Positions 22,801-35,380 are shown, counted from the first letter of the stretch. The stretch: DNA of 64,000 bases from Cyrtodaria siliqua (GCA_037043455.1 JAWPHD010011187.1:22249-86248), one strand, 5' to 3'. Notes: generated by a model from the sequence alone, not told the origin. A program made the numbers and translations.

Positions 22801-24403
22801 TAAACATTGGATCTTCAGGTTGTGCAATCTTTTATTTGGACTTAATTTACCAAGCTTGTTAATGGACAAACAGCTCATCTGAACCTTTGGCTCAGGTGGG
22901 CTAAAATGATTAATAAACAATGTCACAAATTTAGAAGTTCATCAAAATATATACAGTTTGAATAATTATTCTTACTTACTGCAGTAGACCTATTGATTGG
23001 GACGCTTGTTTCAGCCAAAGTTTTTTCTGCAGTAGCTTGAGCAATTTAAAAAATACATCAACCATATATCATTAGAACTGGCTTATTTAGTGGAAAATAA
23101 AAATACCTTACTGACCTTAGTTTTGAAAATCGGTTGAGAAGTAAGTATTTTACTGCCCAAATGTTTTTTGATGGGGATGAAATTAATCAAAAGAATTCTT
23201 TCATGCAGCAGAATTTTGCATTTGAAAATGCCCCATCAAAAACAGCTTTCGCGCATAATTTTTTTATTTCTCAACCAATTTTGAAAAATAAGGTAATTTT
23301 ATTTACAACTAAAAAAGTCTGTTTCACTGATATACAACTCACTTAGGTACTATAATGAATGAATTTTGTCTAAAAAGTCCAAAAAAACTTTGTCTGAAAC
23401 AAGCGACCTAAATAGTTGGAAGCCATAAATGATACAAAAAATGTAACGGTTAATTAACTTTTATAATAACACTGAAATAAATTTAAAACAGATTGATACA
23501 TTTTAACTTTAAAACTTCATTATCCAAATACATGTTTACCTTCATCGATACAGTTATTACAGTTATTGATGTAATGTCTAAATTGAGTCCGACTCGCAAA
23601 TGCAGTGCTCTCAAATATCATTTAGATTTGTAGTTACTTATTTTAACTGTATGATGGCATCAACCGACTTTTTTTTATTTAAATGTTTAGAGGTAACTCC
23701 TTTCAACAAAGTAATCATAAGTTGCAATGTCTGAATTTGCATGATATTGAAGGATATGTGAGTCAGCCCAGCACATTTGTTAAATGAGTCACTAATTAAA
23801 GCATGTTTATAATAAAACTGTAAAACATACTACACAACCAAATGCTTAAAATAAAAAATAAAATGAAAATTAAACAGGCAAATGGATAGAAAACCAGAAA
23901 TGTCATGGTAAGTGATAAATCCCACTCCAACCTTCTCCCCGGCATGACACACCTCAATGTGATTAACATTTTTGTGAAATTTCATGCTATTCCCTGAGTT
24001 TTCAAAGTTGGCTGAAACATGATTGTTTCTGACGGATTGCCAAACGAACAAATGAATGAACGGACGTACTAACAGACGATGCGATTTCTATATATGCTGC
24101 CCTTCGGGAGCATAAAAACCTGATTTAAATAACTGCAGGATATTGGAAATACTTGAAATTTGAGACTCTTTCATCAAATATATTGTTTGCCAATTGTAAT
24201 TTACCTACAGCAATTAATCATTGGAAGAATGTTCCAAATTAATATGAGGTCCTGGAATTTTATATTCAAGTAATTATTGAAATGTTATCTTAATCTTTAA
24301 TATCACAAAAACGTCATCATGCTTTTTCTCATTCTTGTATGAAAACACTGCATGTTAATCGTTGCACGCATTTAGTGGAAATGGTAAATTAGAAGTATGT
24401 CTG

Positions 24404-24517
24404 TCAAGCTGAGTACTTGCTCCTTCTTGTCTGTGAACACTGCATCATCTGTATGACCTGGGTGTCGAAGTCACATAGCTTACGTTTCTCTCCTTGTCGT
24501 CGTATTGATCGGTACCC
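24404..24517 (-). CDS. IHO1-like protein, probable last exon
   Basis: Acceptor GTGCTCTAG before GGGTACC, entering in phase 0 as the 25089-25213 exon requires. It reads GYRSIRRQGEKRKLCDFDTQ then VIQMMQCSQTRRSKYSA and stops at TGA (24404-24406). An alternative donor inside it (AGCAA|GTACTC) would join to 23026 and end five residues later (KKNFG, TGA at 23011-23013). Either way the frame closes here, which separates this gene from the membrane-protein gene downstream. No domain recognised; the stretch is basic. The similarity to vertebrate IHO1 is in the N-terminal part only. Confidence 0.5.
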   Translation of the reverse strand, partial: GYRSIRRQGEKRKLCDFDTQVIQMMQCSQTRRSKYSA

Positions 24518-25088
24518 CTAGAGCACAAGTAAAACATAGCTGCATGAAATTAAAAGGACAGGGATGCAAGGCAATCTTAAAGTATTTATCAAGCATTAAA
24601 ATGATCACCTCTAATTATTAATCGAGCATCATTTAAGACATAACCATGGCAAGATTTTCAATTTGGTACTGTATGTGAATGATTTTACAGTCCGAGAATT
24701 TCCTTCTACAGCAACGCAGTAGTGGAGACGTAAACTGTAATTTCAAACCGTACAAGCAAACACATACTGTCCCAGATTGAAAATCTTAGCATGTTTATTA
24801 CAACTAATACTTTGCCATTAAATGCCAGAAATATAAAGTAAAAATCATACAAAGATGCTCGTTTTTTTCTAGGAGATCTCAAAGTCATTATCTCAAAGTC
24901 ATGGGTGTTGTTACTTTGTTGACTTCATCCTGAATGATGTCTTTTGTTGCAAACTGTATGTCATGTCACATACTTTTCAGATGGTAAATCGGACAAACAG
25001 AGCAACACGTTACATGATAGTAGCATTAGAAGTTCACTTTAAAATCGCTTGCCGATAATTAAATAAAGGGAAATACAATTAGGAATAC

Positions 25089-25213
25089 CTGTCCCTGTGT
25101 GCTGCCTGTAATAGTACTAATACCCTGTATAGTATCCGTGTTACTGTCTGTCAGGTTGGGGGTACTCAAGAAATCTGGTAGTGCCACAGCTGGCTTGGTC
25201 TCCGGGTACATTT
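25089..25213 (-). CDS. IHO1-like protein, internal exon
   Basis: 125-base exon. Acceptor TATAATTTCAG, donor GGACAG|GTATTC, phase 1 in and phase 0 out. It reads EMYPETKPAVALPDFLSTPN then LTDSNTDTIQGISTITGSTQGQ when the split Glu codon is joined. Polar and Ser/Thr-rich, likely disordered. Assigned to the gene because phases chain with both neighbours. Confidence 0.6.
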
Positions 25214-26654
25214 CTGAAATTATAGAAACAGTTGAAAATATGCAAGAAGTTGTACCGTATTTTACCTTGTATAGTCTGCACCCGTGTATAGTACGCACCC
25301 CCCTTCTCAGAGGTCAAACTTGGGTAAAAAAAGTTGTTTCCGTGTATAATACGCATCAAAATATTAGTTTTCCTAGATGAACCATTCGACGAAAATAAAA
25401 GGTTAAAAATTAAAAATAAAATAAATCTCTAATAGCATCACGATAATTAAAGCAGAATAATACGGTACAACAACTATCTGAAAACAATTGTCTATCAATC
25501 TCCCGTTAATTCCAAACCACAAAGAACTGACCTGATGCCATATAAATAAACTGTGTAATCATCGGTCATGAATACACGCCGTTTTACCTGGGTGAAACCA
25601 TTTTTAATTTAGGTGTAACAGGTCGTCGCTATTGAATGAGAGTAGTCCATTCCATTATCTGTCAGAGACCTACACATTTTACTACGTATTTGTCGGTTAA
25701 ATCAAAGACTAACCCATCCTCAAAAATATCAATAGAGGGTGTCGCTACTTGCGTCAACTTCAAAGGATTATAGATATAGAATAACCCGCTCTACCTGTGT
25801 TTAAAGTGTGTCTGTACTGTAGCTAATTTCTGAAGTTTGCAAAACGTGTGAAATCATAAACAATTTAACGGATAACAGCAAAACAAAGGGAAGGGAAAAC
25901 ATGATCATCCTTTATTGAAATTCTGCAACAAATATGCAAGTATTTTTTATAATAGATGTACACTTTATTCATGTCGCCATCATCGCGTTTACTGTCGTCT
26001 GCAAGTGTCGTCTGGTGCATTTAACATATGAGAATAGAATTGTACAATACTACGTGTACCAGTCTAATTCATCGAAATCACGTGATATCAAGTCAGCTGA
26101 TATAAATAACAAAACAAGGGCCGAATTTCGTTCACCCATTTATTGAAATTCTACAACAAATATGCAAACATTTATATAAAACCAAGCTTTATAATAAACT
26201 TTATTCATTTCTAAGTCGAATTAAGTCAATAAATTACTTGTATAAAGCGAGTAAGTCACGAAAAATTAAGTATTATCGGCATTCACAAATGACTGTCTTT
26301 CGTCCCCGATGTTTTTATCGGCAATTTTCTCCAGTCTGACATCAATTTTCTGCATATAAAATGCAAGAAAAAAAGCTTTTTGTATTGTTTCCTTGTATTA
26401 TACGCACCCTCCTTTCGGAAACCTTAAAAGAAGTAAAAATATCTAAAGGTAAAATACGATACATGTACAGATCTCTGGGGACAGATCTGGAAACATTTCT
26501 ACAACTACAAGTCACCTCGCTATGTTTATTATGTATATATCAAAAGCCTTAATATATTGTGCAGTTTTTCTTAATTTACTTCAATCTTCAACACAAACAG
26601 AAAATTTAAAACTGAGAAAGATGACAGTGTTATGCACTATAGAACAAGACATAC

Positions 26655-26757
26655 CTTTAATCTCTGAAGTTCTACGCTCAGCACATCTAACCCTACGTCT
26701 GATGAACACCTCTGTGACGGACATTGATGGAGAAGAATTCTGGCTGCTCTCCTCTGA
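26655..26757 (-). CDS. IHO1-like protein, internal exon
   Basis: 103-base exon. Acceptor ATTTGGCAG, donor ATTAAAG|GTATGT, phase 0 in and phase 1 out. It reads SEESSQNSSPSMSVTEVFIR then RRVRCAERRTSEIK. A Ser-rich segment is followed by an Arg-rich segment that could bind nucleic acid or act in nuclear import (inference). Confidence 0.62.
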
Positions 26758-26809
26758 CTGCCAAATGATATCATAATTAAACTAGAGGTTGTTTTTAGTA
26801 AAAGCGCAA

Positions 26810-27060
26810 CTAAGTTTCATTGAAATCTGACCAGTGGTCAAGGAAAACTAGTCCGGAAAAAGATTGTGTATTAAAATCTTTAAAGGGCCGCAACTCCACC
26901 AAAAATCATTCAACCGGAACACGGTGAGGACATGCACAACTAGGCTTGATACTGATCATCCCTGCAAAAATTCATTGAAATCCAGCAAAGGCTTAAGGAG
27001 GACTATTCCGAACAAAGTTTGTGTATTAAAAACCTTGAAATGAATGAATGAATTGTGTTT
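26810..27060 (+). repeat. Pearl-like core fragment in an intron
   Basis: One and a half units of the AATCATTCAACCGGAACACGG / TTGTGTATTAAAA core type, without termini. It begins about 50 bases upstream of the exon at 26655-26757 (on the minus strand), within the intron. Confidence 0.65.
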
Positions 27061-27418
27061 TACGGCACATCGACACATAAATAGGTCATATTGTGCGCAA
27101 AAACTGACGAAAGATGAAGAAATGAAGTAGTAATTAAAAATGAATGTAAATTATAAAGATAAAACTATTTACAAATAAGGGGTGATACATAACTCTGCCA
27201 AAAATCAGTTGCACCGACTAACTGGAATTTTCTGCCAGACATTTCAAAAATTAAAATTGCCGGTCATGTCCGATGGACCGACGGTTTTCGCGGAGACTGA
27301 TGTTATGATATGTTAAAATATATACAGGGATGAGAATTTTCCTCGGATCCGCGGATTTTATAGCCCCAGGGGTCAATTTTCTGAAACGTCTAAATCCGGT
27401 GAGAAAATATTTAGGGGT

Positions 27419-27440
27419 GGGGGGGGGGGGGGGGGGGGGG
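27419..27440 (+). repeat. Poly(G) tract
   Basis: A run of 22 G. Flanked by AGGGGTGG and TAAGGATGC. A candidate G-quadruplex former, and a place where assembly length is uncertain. Confidence 0.85.
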
Positions 27441-28196
27441 TAAGGATGCAAAATCTGTTCTGACTGGGGAGTCGCTATAGTCCCGCGGTGCCTAAACTGC
27501 GCCGCTATGCTTAAAAACCAGAGCGCGGTGCTTTGATCTGAAGGCAAACACCGCCTTTAAAAACCATTATGCGCACCGTACACAAATTCATAAACTCGCG
27601 TCAAACAATACACACAAGTAACACGTGACTGATATATGCAGTATGCAGAAGGTGCAATAACACGCTGTGTGATAAGTTGGTTGTTGACAACAAATTGCAA
27701 TTATTACGAGTTGATTGGATTATGTCGGGTTGTTGTGGATTAATCAGTAATTGGGAGATAATTGGGATGGGAGAATGTAACTTAAAGCAGTTGAACTGGA
27801 AAGTTTGTTAATATTGGCAGTTTGTGTATCGGCTTACGTGTATTGTTCAAGACGCGATGTTCTCATCATGACACAAGAGTTTGTTTGTTTTGCGTAAGTA
27901 AGTATAATTGTTTTGATTATCATTTGATTTAAGTTTGTGCCTTAATAAATAAAATAAATAGCAATTTTGGGATAATATCTGGTCATTTGAAAAAAAAAGA
28001 AGAAGAAATGAAGGTAGTTCGTTTACTTCAAAGCTTGTCAATATTTTGAAAAACAAAATTACTAGAAATTACTTGCAAAATAAAAAAGAGGCATTGGCAA
28101 AAAAAAGAAAGCTTTGTCAATAGACACACAATACATGGTGTACACACATGTCAGTAGTACATTTAGGCAAATGGTCATGACAAGACAGATGTAGCA

Positions 28197-28770
28197 ATGT
28201 TTTTAGTCAATGCATTTATTTACAAAAAAGCCATAGAACAGTCATCAACGTTCACACATGATGTGTGAACGTTGATGACTGTTCTATGGCTTTTTTGTAA
28301 ATAAATGCTACAGCAATGTTTTTAGTCAATGCATTTATTTACAAAAAAGCCATAGAACAGTCATCAGCAATGTTTTTAGTCAATGCATTTATTTACAAAA
28401 AAGCCATAGAACAGTCATCAACAATGTTTTTAGTCAATGCATTTATTTACAAAAAAGCCATAGAACAGTCATCAACGTTCACACATCATGTGTGAACGTT
28501 GATGACTGTTCTATGGCTTTTTTGTAAATAAATGATGATGTGTGAACGTTGATGACTGTTCTATGGCTTTTTTGTAAATAAATGCATTGACTAAAAACAT
28601 TGCTACAGCAATGTTTTTAGTCAATGCATTTATTTACAGCAATGTTTTTAGTCAATGCATTTATTTACAAAAAAGCATAGAACAGTCATCAACGTTGTGT
28701 GAACGTTGATGACTGTTCTATGGCTTTTTTGTTAATAAATGCATTGACTTAAAACATTGCTAAAGACTGA
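28197..28770. repeat. Nest of palindromic repeat copies in both orientations
   Basis: About ten full or partial copies of one segment of about 65 bp (CAATGTTTTTAGTCAATGCA...AAAAAAGCCATAGAACAGTC...CAACGTTCACACA) lie head-to-tail and head-to-head between 28197 and 28762. Adjacent opposed copies form perfect hairpins, for example around CACACATGATGTGTG at 28261 and CACACATCATGTGTG at 28488. It looks like a foldback MITE that has been repeatedly inserted into or rearranged within itself. It lies in an intron of the IHO1-like gene. Confidence 0.85.
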
Positions 28771-29350
28771 GTGCCAAGGAGACTTTGAAATGAAAATCCT
28801 ACTGTTTGAACTTCAGATGAACTTTGTGATTTGTTTTTACTATTTGACATATTAACTTGGATTGTCTCAAGTACAGTCTATACATGTAAGTATTCTTATT
28901 TACTTCAGAACTGTTTTAAAGCACATTTTAGTGCAATCTAGCAGGTTTGTAATGCTAAAAATACCCCCTGAGCAGGGCTCCGCCCTGCACCTGGCCAGGG
29001 ACCTGCGGCCCCTGGACCCCGGCTATTTTCCTCTGAAAATAACATTTCTCATTCTCATCCCTGTATATATGTTCTTGTGATGATACATTACAATATATGT
29101 ACCATGGGATGATATGTTACAATATATGCCCATGTGATGATATGTTACATTACAAGAGTACAACTGGATGGAATACCAACGCATGTACACCATTCTGCCG
29201 ACTATAATATCTAGCTTTTCCTAAAGTGGGTTAATAAAACCTTTAGAATGTGTTTCAGGGACATATTAAACTGTGCAATGTCACATATTAAACATTACAT
29301 TGTGACCCTGGCTGCTTTTGTGTGAAGAAATCAATAATGGTATCACTTAC

Positions 29351-29393
29351 ACTTGTCTGTGATGCCATTGCCATCCAGTTTCTGTCAGACACA
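29351..29393 (-). CDS. IHO1-like protein, small exon
   Basis: 43-base exon. Acceptor ATATTTGCAG, donor ACAAGT|GTAAGT, phase 2 in and phase 0 out. It reads (S)VSDRNWMAMASQTS. Both phases match the neighbouring exons (30965-32172 upstream, 26655-26757 downstream), which is the main support for so short an exon. Confidence 0.55.
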
Positions 29394-29546
29394 CTGCAAA
29401 TATGTTAACAAATTATAGTTGTTATATACGAAAAAGAGTGAGAGAGAGAAATACGAAGTAAACAATCACCAAGAAACATGGAAATTCCATGAATAAGATG
29501 TTTTCCATAAGCTGCCTATAAAGTTTTGTTCCAGTGTTCCTTTCTA

Positions 29547-30635
29547 TACGAGAGGTGTTCAACTTATATCGCAACACTTTAGTTTAAGATGTTATTTGTC
29601 AGCGGAAATGGTTATAATAAAACATGCATGATTTAATGTTGTGAAACTGTTATTTAGAACATATGCATTTAAAAATAATCTAAAAGTTCACGTGGTTCAC
29701 TTTAAATTACATTTGAATTAGGTACCCACTAGTTTCCAATTTTAAACCAATATGTTTCTATCGCCATAGAGTTTTACCTTAAACCAAATAATGTCACTAA
29801 ATACATATCGTAATTGTTTAAAACTGTGTTTGAAATTTAAATATGATTGTATGTTTTATTTTAAGTCAAAAATATAAATGTTGAATTAAAAGTTCGAATT
29901 TTAACGAAATTTTAAGAAATTGACAAATTATAGGACAGTTTGCTAGTATGTTACCGATGCTTTTATAAATTTACCAAAATAAGCATTTTATCATATTTTA
30001 TGAGACAAAAAAATGAATAGTTATTGTTGCTGTTTTACCACATGCCACACAAAGATATATTTTGGTCAAAGTTTATATTTTATCATCATTATTTGCAAAT
30101 GTGTGTGTTTTGCCCCTAAATCTTAAGTTATAAATTTTTTCATTTCTTTTCTTATAAGAAAGTAACGCAACTTATTTTTTATAGAGGAGGAGATCATAAC
30201 AATGCCTGCAGTTGATGTTTTGAACTAGAAGTTTTTATAGATTTAATAAGTTTTTGTTCAGGTTAATTTCTGCTGAAATCGTGAAAACCGACAAACAGCA
30301 AAAAAATGCATATTCCATTTTTTTTACGTTCACACATGGACATATATCACACTACTATTACCTTAAATGACAAATCACAAGCATTTTTTTTTTAATTTGT
30401 TTTGCCGTTACTTTTTATAATTGAAGATTTTTGCTTCAAAATGTCATTCTTTACCATTTTACAAAAATACGGATTCAGCAAAATTAGGAATCACATAATA
30501 GTTCATGTCATAATGTTTTATATCGAAAGAAACATTAAACTTGACATTAAAATGATCATATTCGGCGAGAATGTCAAGATGTTTGAATCAGGTACAAAAT
30601 GAAAGTGTTACGTTATAAGTTGAACACCTCTCGTA
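29547..30635. mobile_element. Mariner-type MITE with 32-bp inverted repeats
   Basis: CGAGAGGTGTTCAACTTATA (29549-) is mirrored at 30602-30633; the two 32-base ends differ at two positions. TA flanks both ends, and removing the element restores CTTTCTATAACTTACATACAC, close to the related sequence TTTCTATACAAGCTACATACAC at 30775. A TA duplication and this TIR type fit Tc1/mariner. The 1.0-kb interior is AT-rich with no transposase frame, so it is non-autonomous. Confidence 0.8.
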
Positions 30636-30964
30636 TAACTTACATACACTCAAAGTTTTGTTTAAATAGCTCACTCCTAACTGCTAAGTTATTGCCTAGA
30701 AACTATTTTTGTATGGGAAGTAACAGTGCCCTTGACCTTGACCCCAGTGACCTCAAGTGCAGTCCCAAGCTTCCTTTCTATACAAGCTACATACACTGCA
30801 AGTTGTAAATATCTCATTCCTAACTAAAGTTGTTGAGCAAAAACCATGAGTCTGACACCCCTGCACGCATTCCGAATGACATTCACCAATCTAATAACCA
30901 GTGTTTTCCAAAGGTAAAGAACCTGGTTAAAAATGCTGCTATAATAATGTAACTGTAGCTTTAC

Positions 30965-32172
30965 CTTTCTCTATTTGATGTGTATGGTTGAACACCACTG
31001 TTTCTCTGCATTCTAAGTGTGGGCCCTGGCGACATTTCATCATGGAAATCAAACACAGCACTGGATAAATTGTCATTAGATCTAGCTGGCATACATCGAG
31101 TAGAGAATACCTGGGGTACCGGTTTGTATGAAGCAATCTTTGTCTTCATTACTGTCTCAGTTTCTAACGTCGGTGGGATGGCTGAAGATTTTGAATAGGT
31201 TTTCGAATCATCGTTTCTTTGGCTGACTTGATTAGTTACACCACAGGGCTGGGCTTGTGTTTTGTTATACTGAACCTTTGATTGGTTTCCACACTTTTTT
31301 CTCTTTCTACCTTTCCTATTTCCATTTTTCTTTAGTTCTTTACACGCTTTTTTTTCTTTTTCAACAGTTTCAACTGGGTTTTCTACATTTACTATTTCTA
31401 TAGATTCACTCCCGTTTGCCATTCTTGGTCTTGAGGATTGCTCCTTTCTTCTGTTTGCTCTTTCGTACAGGCTTTCTGGGGAAGTTAAATGTGAAGGATA
31501 AGTAGGTAAGCTCACATCAGTCGGCTCCGTCATAGAATCACTGTTTCTAGCTTGGCTTCTTAGTTGTCGAGTAGGCTGCCCGTTTTGTTGATCCGGCTGT
31601 GTATTTTCTTGCAGGTGTGTCTCTGCTTCGGGCTTTCTCTGTGGTAGAACTGTAGCTATGGGAGATGGATTTATCCTGCCAAACAGGTTCCTGCTGTTCC
31701 AAGTGGTTCCCTGGGGTGGACGTGGTGACAGGAAACCAGAACTCTTCTGAAACAAGGAACCAGCTGATTGTCTTGTTACATTTCTAGTTGCTTTATTTGT
31801 TTCATCCGCCTGAATATCATACACATTCTGTAACATCTGCGATGCATCTGCTTTTTCATTTCTAGAACTACTGTCATTAATTCCTTTCACCGCCTTTGCA
31901 ATTTCTTCTTTATTCCTTTGATTTTCAATTTCCATCTCAAGTCTCTTTATTTCAGACTGGTGTTGATTATGCAACTTATCCAACTGGTCCTGAACATTTT
32001 TTGGAACATTCTCATTCTGCCAAGGTCTTTCATTTACAACTGCTGAATTTATTTTCACAACTTCCAAACTCTTTTTGCTCTCTTCAAAGAATGTTTCCTG
32101 TTGTGTCTTTAATTCATCTAGTTTTTTGTGCAGATTTGTTTGCAGTTCCTTTTGCTGTTTATTGTAGAAATC
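30965..32172 (-). CDS. IHO1-like protein, large exon (end of coiled coil and disordered region)
   Basis: 1208-base exon. Acceptor CTTATTTTCAG before GATTTCTAC, donor GAGAAAG|GTAAAG, phase 0 in and phase 2 out. It opens with coiled coil (DFYNKQQKELQTNLHKKLDE, LKTQQETFFEESKKSLEVVK; then QLDKLHNQHQSEIKRLEMEI). It then becomes a polar, Ser/Pro/Arg-rich, probably disordered tail of about 290 residues. KNGNRKGRKRKKCGNQ is a strong nuclear localisation candidate. This fits a nuclear scaffold such as the Mer2/IHO1 family, which couples the break machinery to the chromosome axis through a central coiled coil and disordered ends. Exon clear; family assignment rests on the N-terminal exons. Confidence 0.72.
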
Positions 32173-32545
32173 CTGAAAATAAGGTTCAATGGTAATTAAT
32201 GTGTTTACTATGATGTGAACATCGTCATAATTGTGGGGTTGAGTAAAAAAACAAAAAACTAATACATTGGTCAGAATAAAGTTAAACTTCTTCGGAATTT
32301 GACTGGTATTATGAGTAATGCCTAAAACAACTAGAGGGGTGTTTCACGGAACACTTGTTTTGCCTGCCGTGCGCTAATTCCAGTTATGAGCTTGGTTTGG
32401 TTGCAGATTGAAGTTTATGAAAAGGGGCATAACTCTGCCAAAATGAAAGTCAGAGTTATTGGACAGTTTAACGACATTCCTTGAGTGAAGATGAAGATGT
32501 GTGTGAAATTTTATGAACATAGGTCAAATACTTTTCAAGTTTTTT

Positions 32546-33410
32546 TTAATTGAATTGGGGTTTTAAGGCGCACCAACACATGAAAGGTTATATGGCGCCT
32601 AATAGGAATGAACATGGGGGGCTGGCGTGGCGCAGTCGGTAGCACGGCGGATTTGTAACCGGAGGCCCCGGGTTCAATCCTCCGTGGTGCCACTGAGTTC
32701 CGTCGGTGTGTTCTTGGGCAAGACACTTTTCCTTAGCCTCGTCCGTCGGATGGGGACGTAAACCGGGCGGTCCCGTGTATCGGTCTATCCTCCAAGCACG
32801 TTAAAGAACCATAGGAATCTATTCGATAATAAGAGTAGGGCAGGTTTCCGGATTCCTATGTATCCTTCCCCTCTCTCTGGGGCGGCTCTAAATAACCTAT
32901 ACTGTGTTGATGAGCCGTTAAACAACATTCAATTCAATTCATTCATCCTCCATGTACATCGAGATAAAATATGGAGAACGTGCCTAGAACCTTCTCACCC
33001 TGAACTGCAGAGTTGCTGCAAATTCTATTGTAGACACTCCATTTACACTGGAGCCACGTTATAGTTTTTCTGCCACTGCTCTAGTGATATGAGCGAGATG
33101 GCACCTGAAACAATGCAGGGGTCATGATGAAGACCTTTAATGAGCATGAACAAAAAATGATAAAATGAAGATGAATTGGGGGTGGGGGGGGGGGGGGGGG
33201 GGGGGGGGGGTTCTACCCCTCTGCCTTCCACTCCAACGGGATCTGCAGTGGCCCTATTCTTTGCCCCGTAATCAAACGGGGCCTCCGGAACTACACAGCT
33301 TATGGCGGGTTCTACCCCTCTGCCTTCCACTCCAACGGGATCTGCAGTGGCCCTATTCTTTGCCCCGTAATCAAACGGGGCCTCCGGAACTACACAGCTT
33401 ATGGCCAAGG
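32546..33410 (+). mobile_element. 380-bp element split by a SINE, with a 99-bp tandem duplication
   Basis: The 380-bp family starts at TTGAATTGGGGTTTTAAGGC and is interrupted at about 32615 by the SINE. It resumes with TCATCCTCCATGTACATCG at about 32941 and continues to about 33400. A run of 27 G (33184-33210) replaces the usual short G stretch, and the last 99 bases (TTCTACCCCTCTGCCTTCCA to CACAGCTTATGG) occur twice (from 33211 and 33310). Confidence 0.8.
32618..32932 (+). mobile_element. tRNA-derived SINE with conserved core
   Basis: The head (about 32622-32692) folds like a tRNA: A-box TGGCGCAGTCGGTAGC, anticodon arm GGATTTGTAACC (TGT at the anticodon position), B-box GGGTTCAATCC. The body carries GTGTTCTTGGGCAAGACACT, a core found in many metazoan SINEs, then TGAGCCGTTAAACAACATTC, which resembles the usual 3' tail. 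It is not a functional tRNA gene because the 3' sequence continues into the SINE body. Confidence 0.8.
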
Positions 33411-34529
33411 TTAGGTTTCTGGTTAAAGTGTGACGGACGACAGACGATGGACAAAGATATGCAGGCGACACAAAAATGATGTACATTGTGGAGGTAAATA
33501 ACTAACAAACACATTAATTTCCAGTGGTGTAAGTGAATTTTGTTGTATACGGTTTGTTTGGTTTTATAAGATTTCATATTTTATTCTTTCTCTCTGTATA
33601 ATTTTGAACAGAAATCAATCATGTTTTTGATTAAAATATATGTTTCTGCCTGAAGTCCTGACACATGTTAATGTCTGTAGAAGGGCGACTCAATTAAGAA
33701 CTGATTTGCACATTTTCAGCCATTAATTTGAACGCAGGCAAAAGCTGAAGCACGTTAGCACTTTTTGTAAATTTGCCTCTCACTACTAACATTCAAAACC
33801 GCCTACATGCCGAAAATTTGCGAATCAATTCTTACATTTACATTATTTTCCCGTTGTTATAGTACCAACAATAACGTGCCTACGGAGGTAGGTAATGATA
33901 AATAAGTGCAAAAATAAATAAATATCGGTGCATTTTTCAGGCTGCGGAATAGCTATTTTCTATATAGGAACATTGGATGTGTGCAGTTAGCTTCCCCTAT
34001 TAAACAGTGAAGTTTATTTGAAATTAGACACTATTTTGTATCAAGTGAATGCAAATATAAAATAATAACTACCAACACATGTTTTGGTCACTTAGGAAGT
34101 AAATATATTTGGTATGTTAACCGTAATAGATTTTGTTTCATATTCCTATTTGAACCAAAACGAAATTGTTGCCGTTTACCAATATCTTGTTGAAGGATGG
34201 ATATAAGAACCATAAAATACAAATAGATAGTGATACGGATGTGTTTACATATAAACAAAATGTCGTAATAAACAGCACTGTTAATAAACTACATCTATTT
34301 TTAGTAGGACAGTGAGACAGAATCAGACAAAAATATCGGTAGAACCGATGGATGCACCCCGAATTGGGTGCTTTGTATTACAAAGGGCAATAGAATTTGA
34401 ATGAAGCTAGAGCTACGGTGCTTATGCTCTGCAAACTCTCGCATTGCCCTTCATTATTGTACGAAGCTTCATTACAGTCCCATTAGTAATTTTCGAGTCG
34501 TACTCAGGATAAGAATTTTAGGTATGACT

Positions 34530-35030
34530 AGAGGTTGTTTTCAGTAAAAACAGATGTCTCCCCAACTGGGGAAAGGGCCATATATCAGCCAAGTCATTCA
34601 ACCTGAACATTGGCAATGATCATCTCTACCAAGTTTTACTGAAATCCTGCTAGGAGATCAGGAGAACTAGTCCTGACAAAACTTGTGTATTAAAATCTTT
34701 AAAGGGCCATAACTCTGCCAAAAATCATTCAACCGGAACATGGTCGATATGCGCAACTTTGCTTGTACTGATAATCCTTGCCAAGTTTCTTTGAAAACCG
34801 GACAGGGGTTCAGGAGAACTAGTCCGTACAAAATTTGTGTATTAAAACTTTTAAAGGGTCATAACTACACCAAAAACCATTCAACCGGAACACGGCAAAG
34901 ATATGCACAACTAGGCTTGGTACCGACCATCCCTGCATTTTCGTTGAAATCCGGACAAAGTTTGTGACAAACCGACAGACAGACGGACAGACAGCACAAA
35001 AACAATATGTCTCCCCTCAACAAAGTGGGG
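34530..35030 (+). repeat. Pearl-like element, ATGTCTCCCC-terminus subfamily
   Basis: Starts near ACAGATGTCTCCCCAACTGG, has two to three core units (AAATCATTCAACCGGAACA, CTTTAAAGGGCCATAACT), and ends with GACAGACGGACAGACAGC and the hairpin ATGTCTCCCC...GGGGGAGACAT at 35009-35037. Same architecture as the GCTCTACTGGC elements but with different subterminal repeats. Confidence 0.7.
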
Positions 35031-35039
35031 GAGACATAA

Positions 35040-35255
35040 TTACCCAAGGGAATAACTCTAATTTGAATGAAGATAGAGTTATGGTTATTGTGTTCTGCAC
35101 TTCCTCTCATTGCCCTCTGTCATTGTGTGAAGTTTCAAGTAAGTAGTTTTAAAGTTATGGTCCGGACTAGAAAATGTGATGGACAGACGGACGGAAGGAA
35201 GGACAAAGCGGCAATTACATATAGTCCTCCGAAATTTTTCGGGGAGCATAAAAAA
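35040..35255 (+). repeat. Short repeat with hairpin end
   Basis: AAGGGAATAACTCTAATTTG to GACAGACGGACGGAAGGAAG and CCGAAATTTTTCGGGGAGCATAAAAA. A single unit closing with the hairpin-plus-ATAAAAA type of terminus also seen at about 5590-5630 and 24090-24118. Confidence 0.6.
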
Positions 35256-35380
35256 TATAAGTAGTGATACAGGTTTTCATATTCCATTCTCAGAAAATGA
35301 GGGTACAAGGTACATATTATTGATATGGATATATATAAAACACATATTCTCTCAAAAGACCAAGTGTTACCTCAACTTAC

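Noticed and set aside
22980..23026. Possible coding exon linking the IHO1-like and membrane-protein genes
   Set aside because: In the only phase allowed by the upstream exon it reads five residues and then TGA. It therefore ends the IHO1-like gene, if used at all, and does not join the two genes.
32622..32692. tRNA-Thr(TGT) gene
   Set aside because: The cloverleaf is good, but the sequence continues into a SINE core and tail and sits inside another repeat. It is the SINE promoter head.
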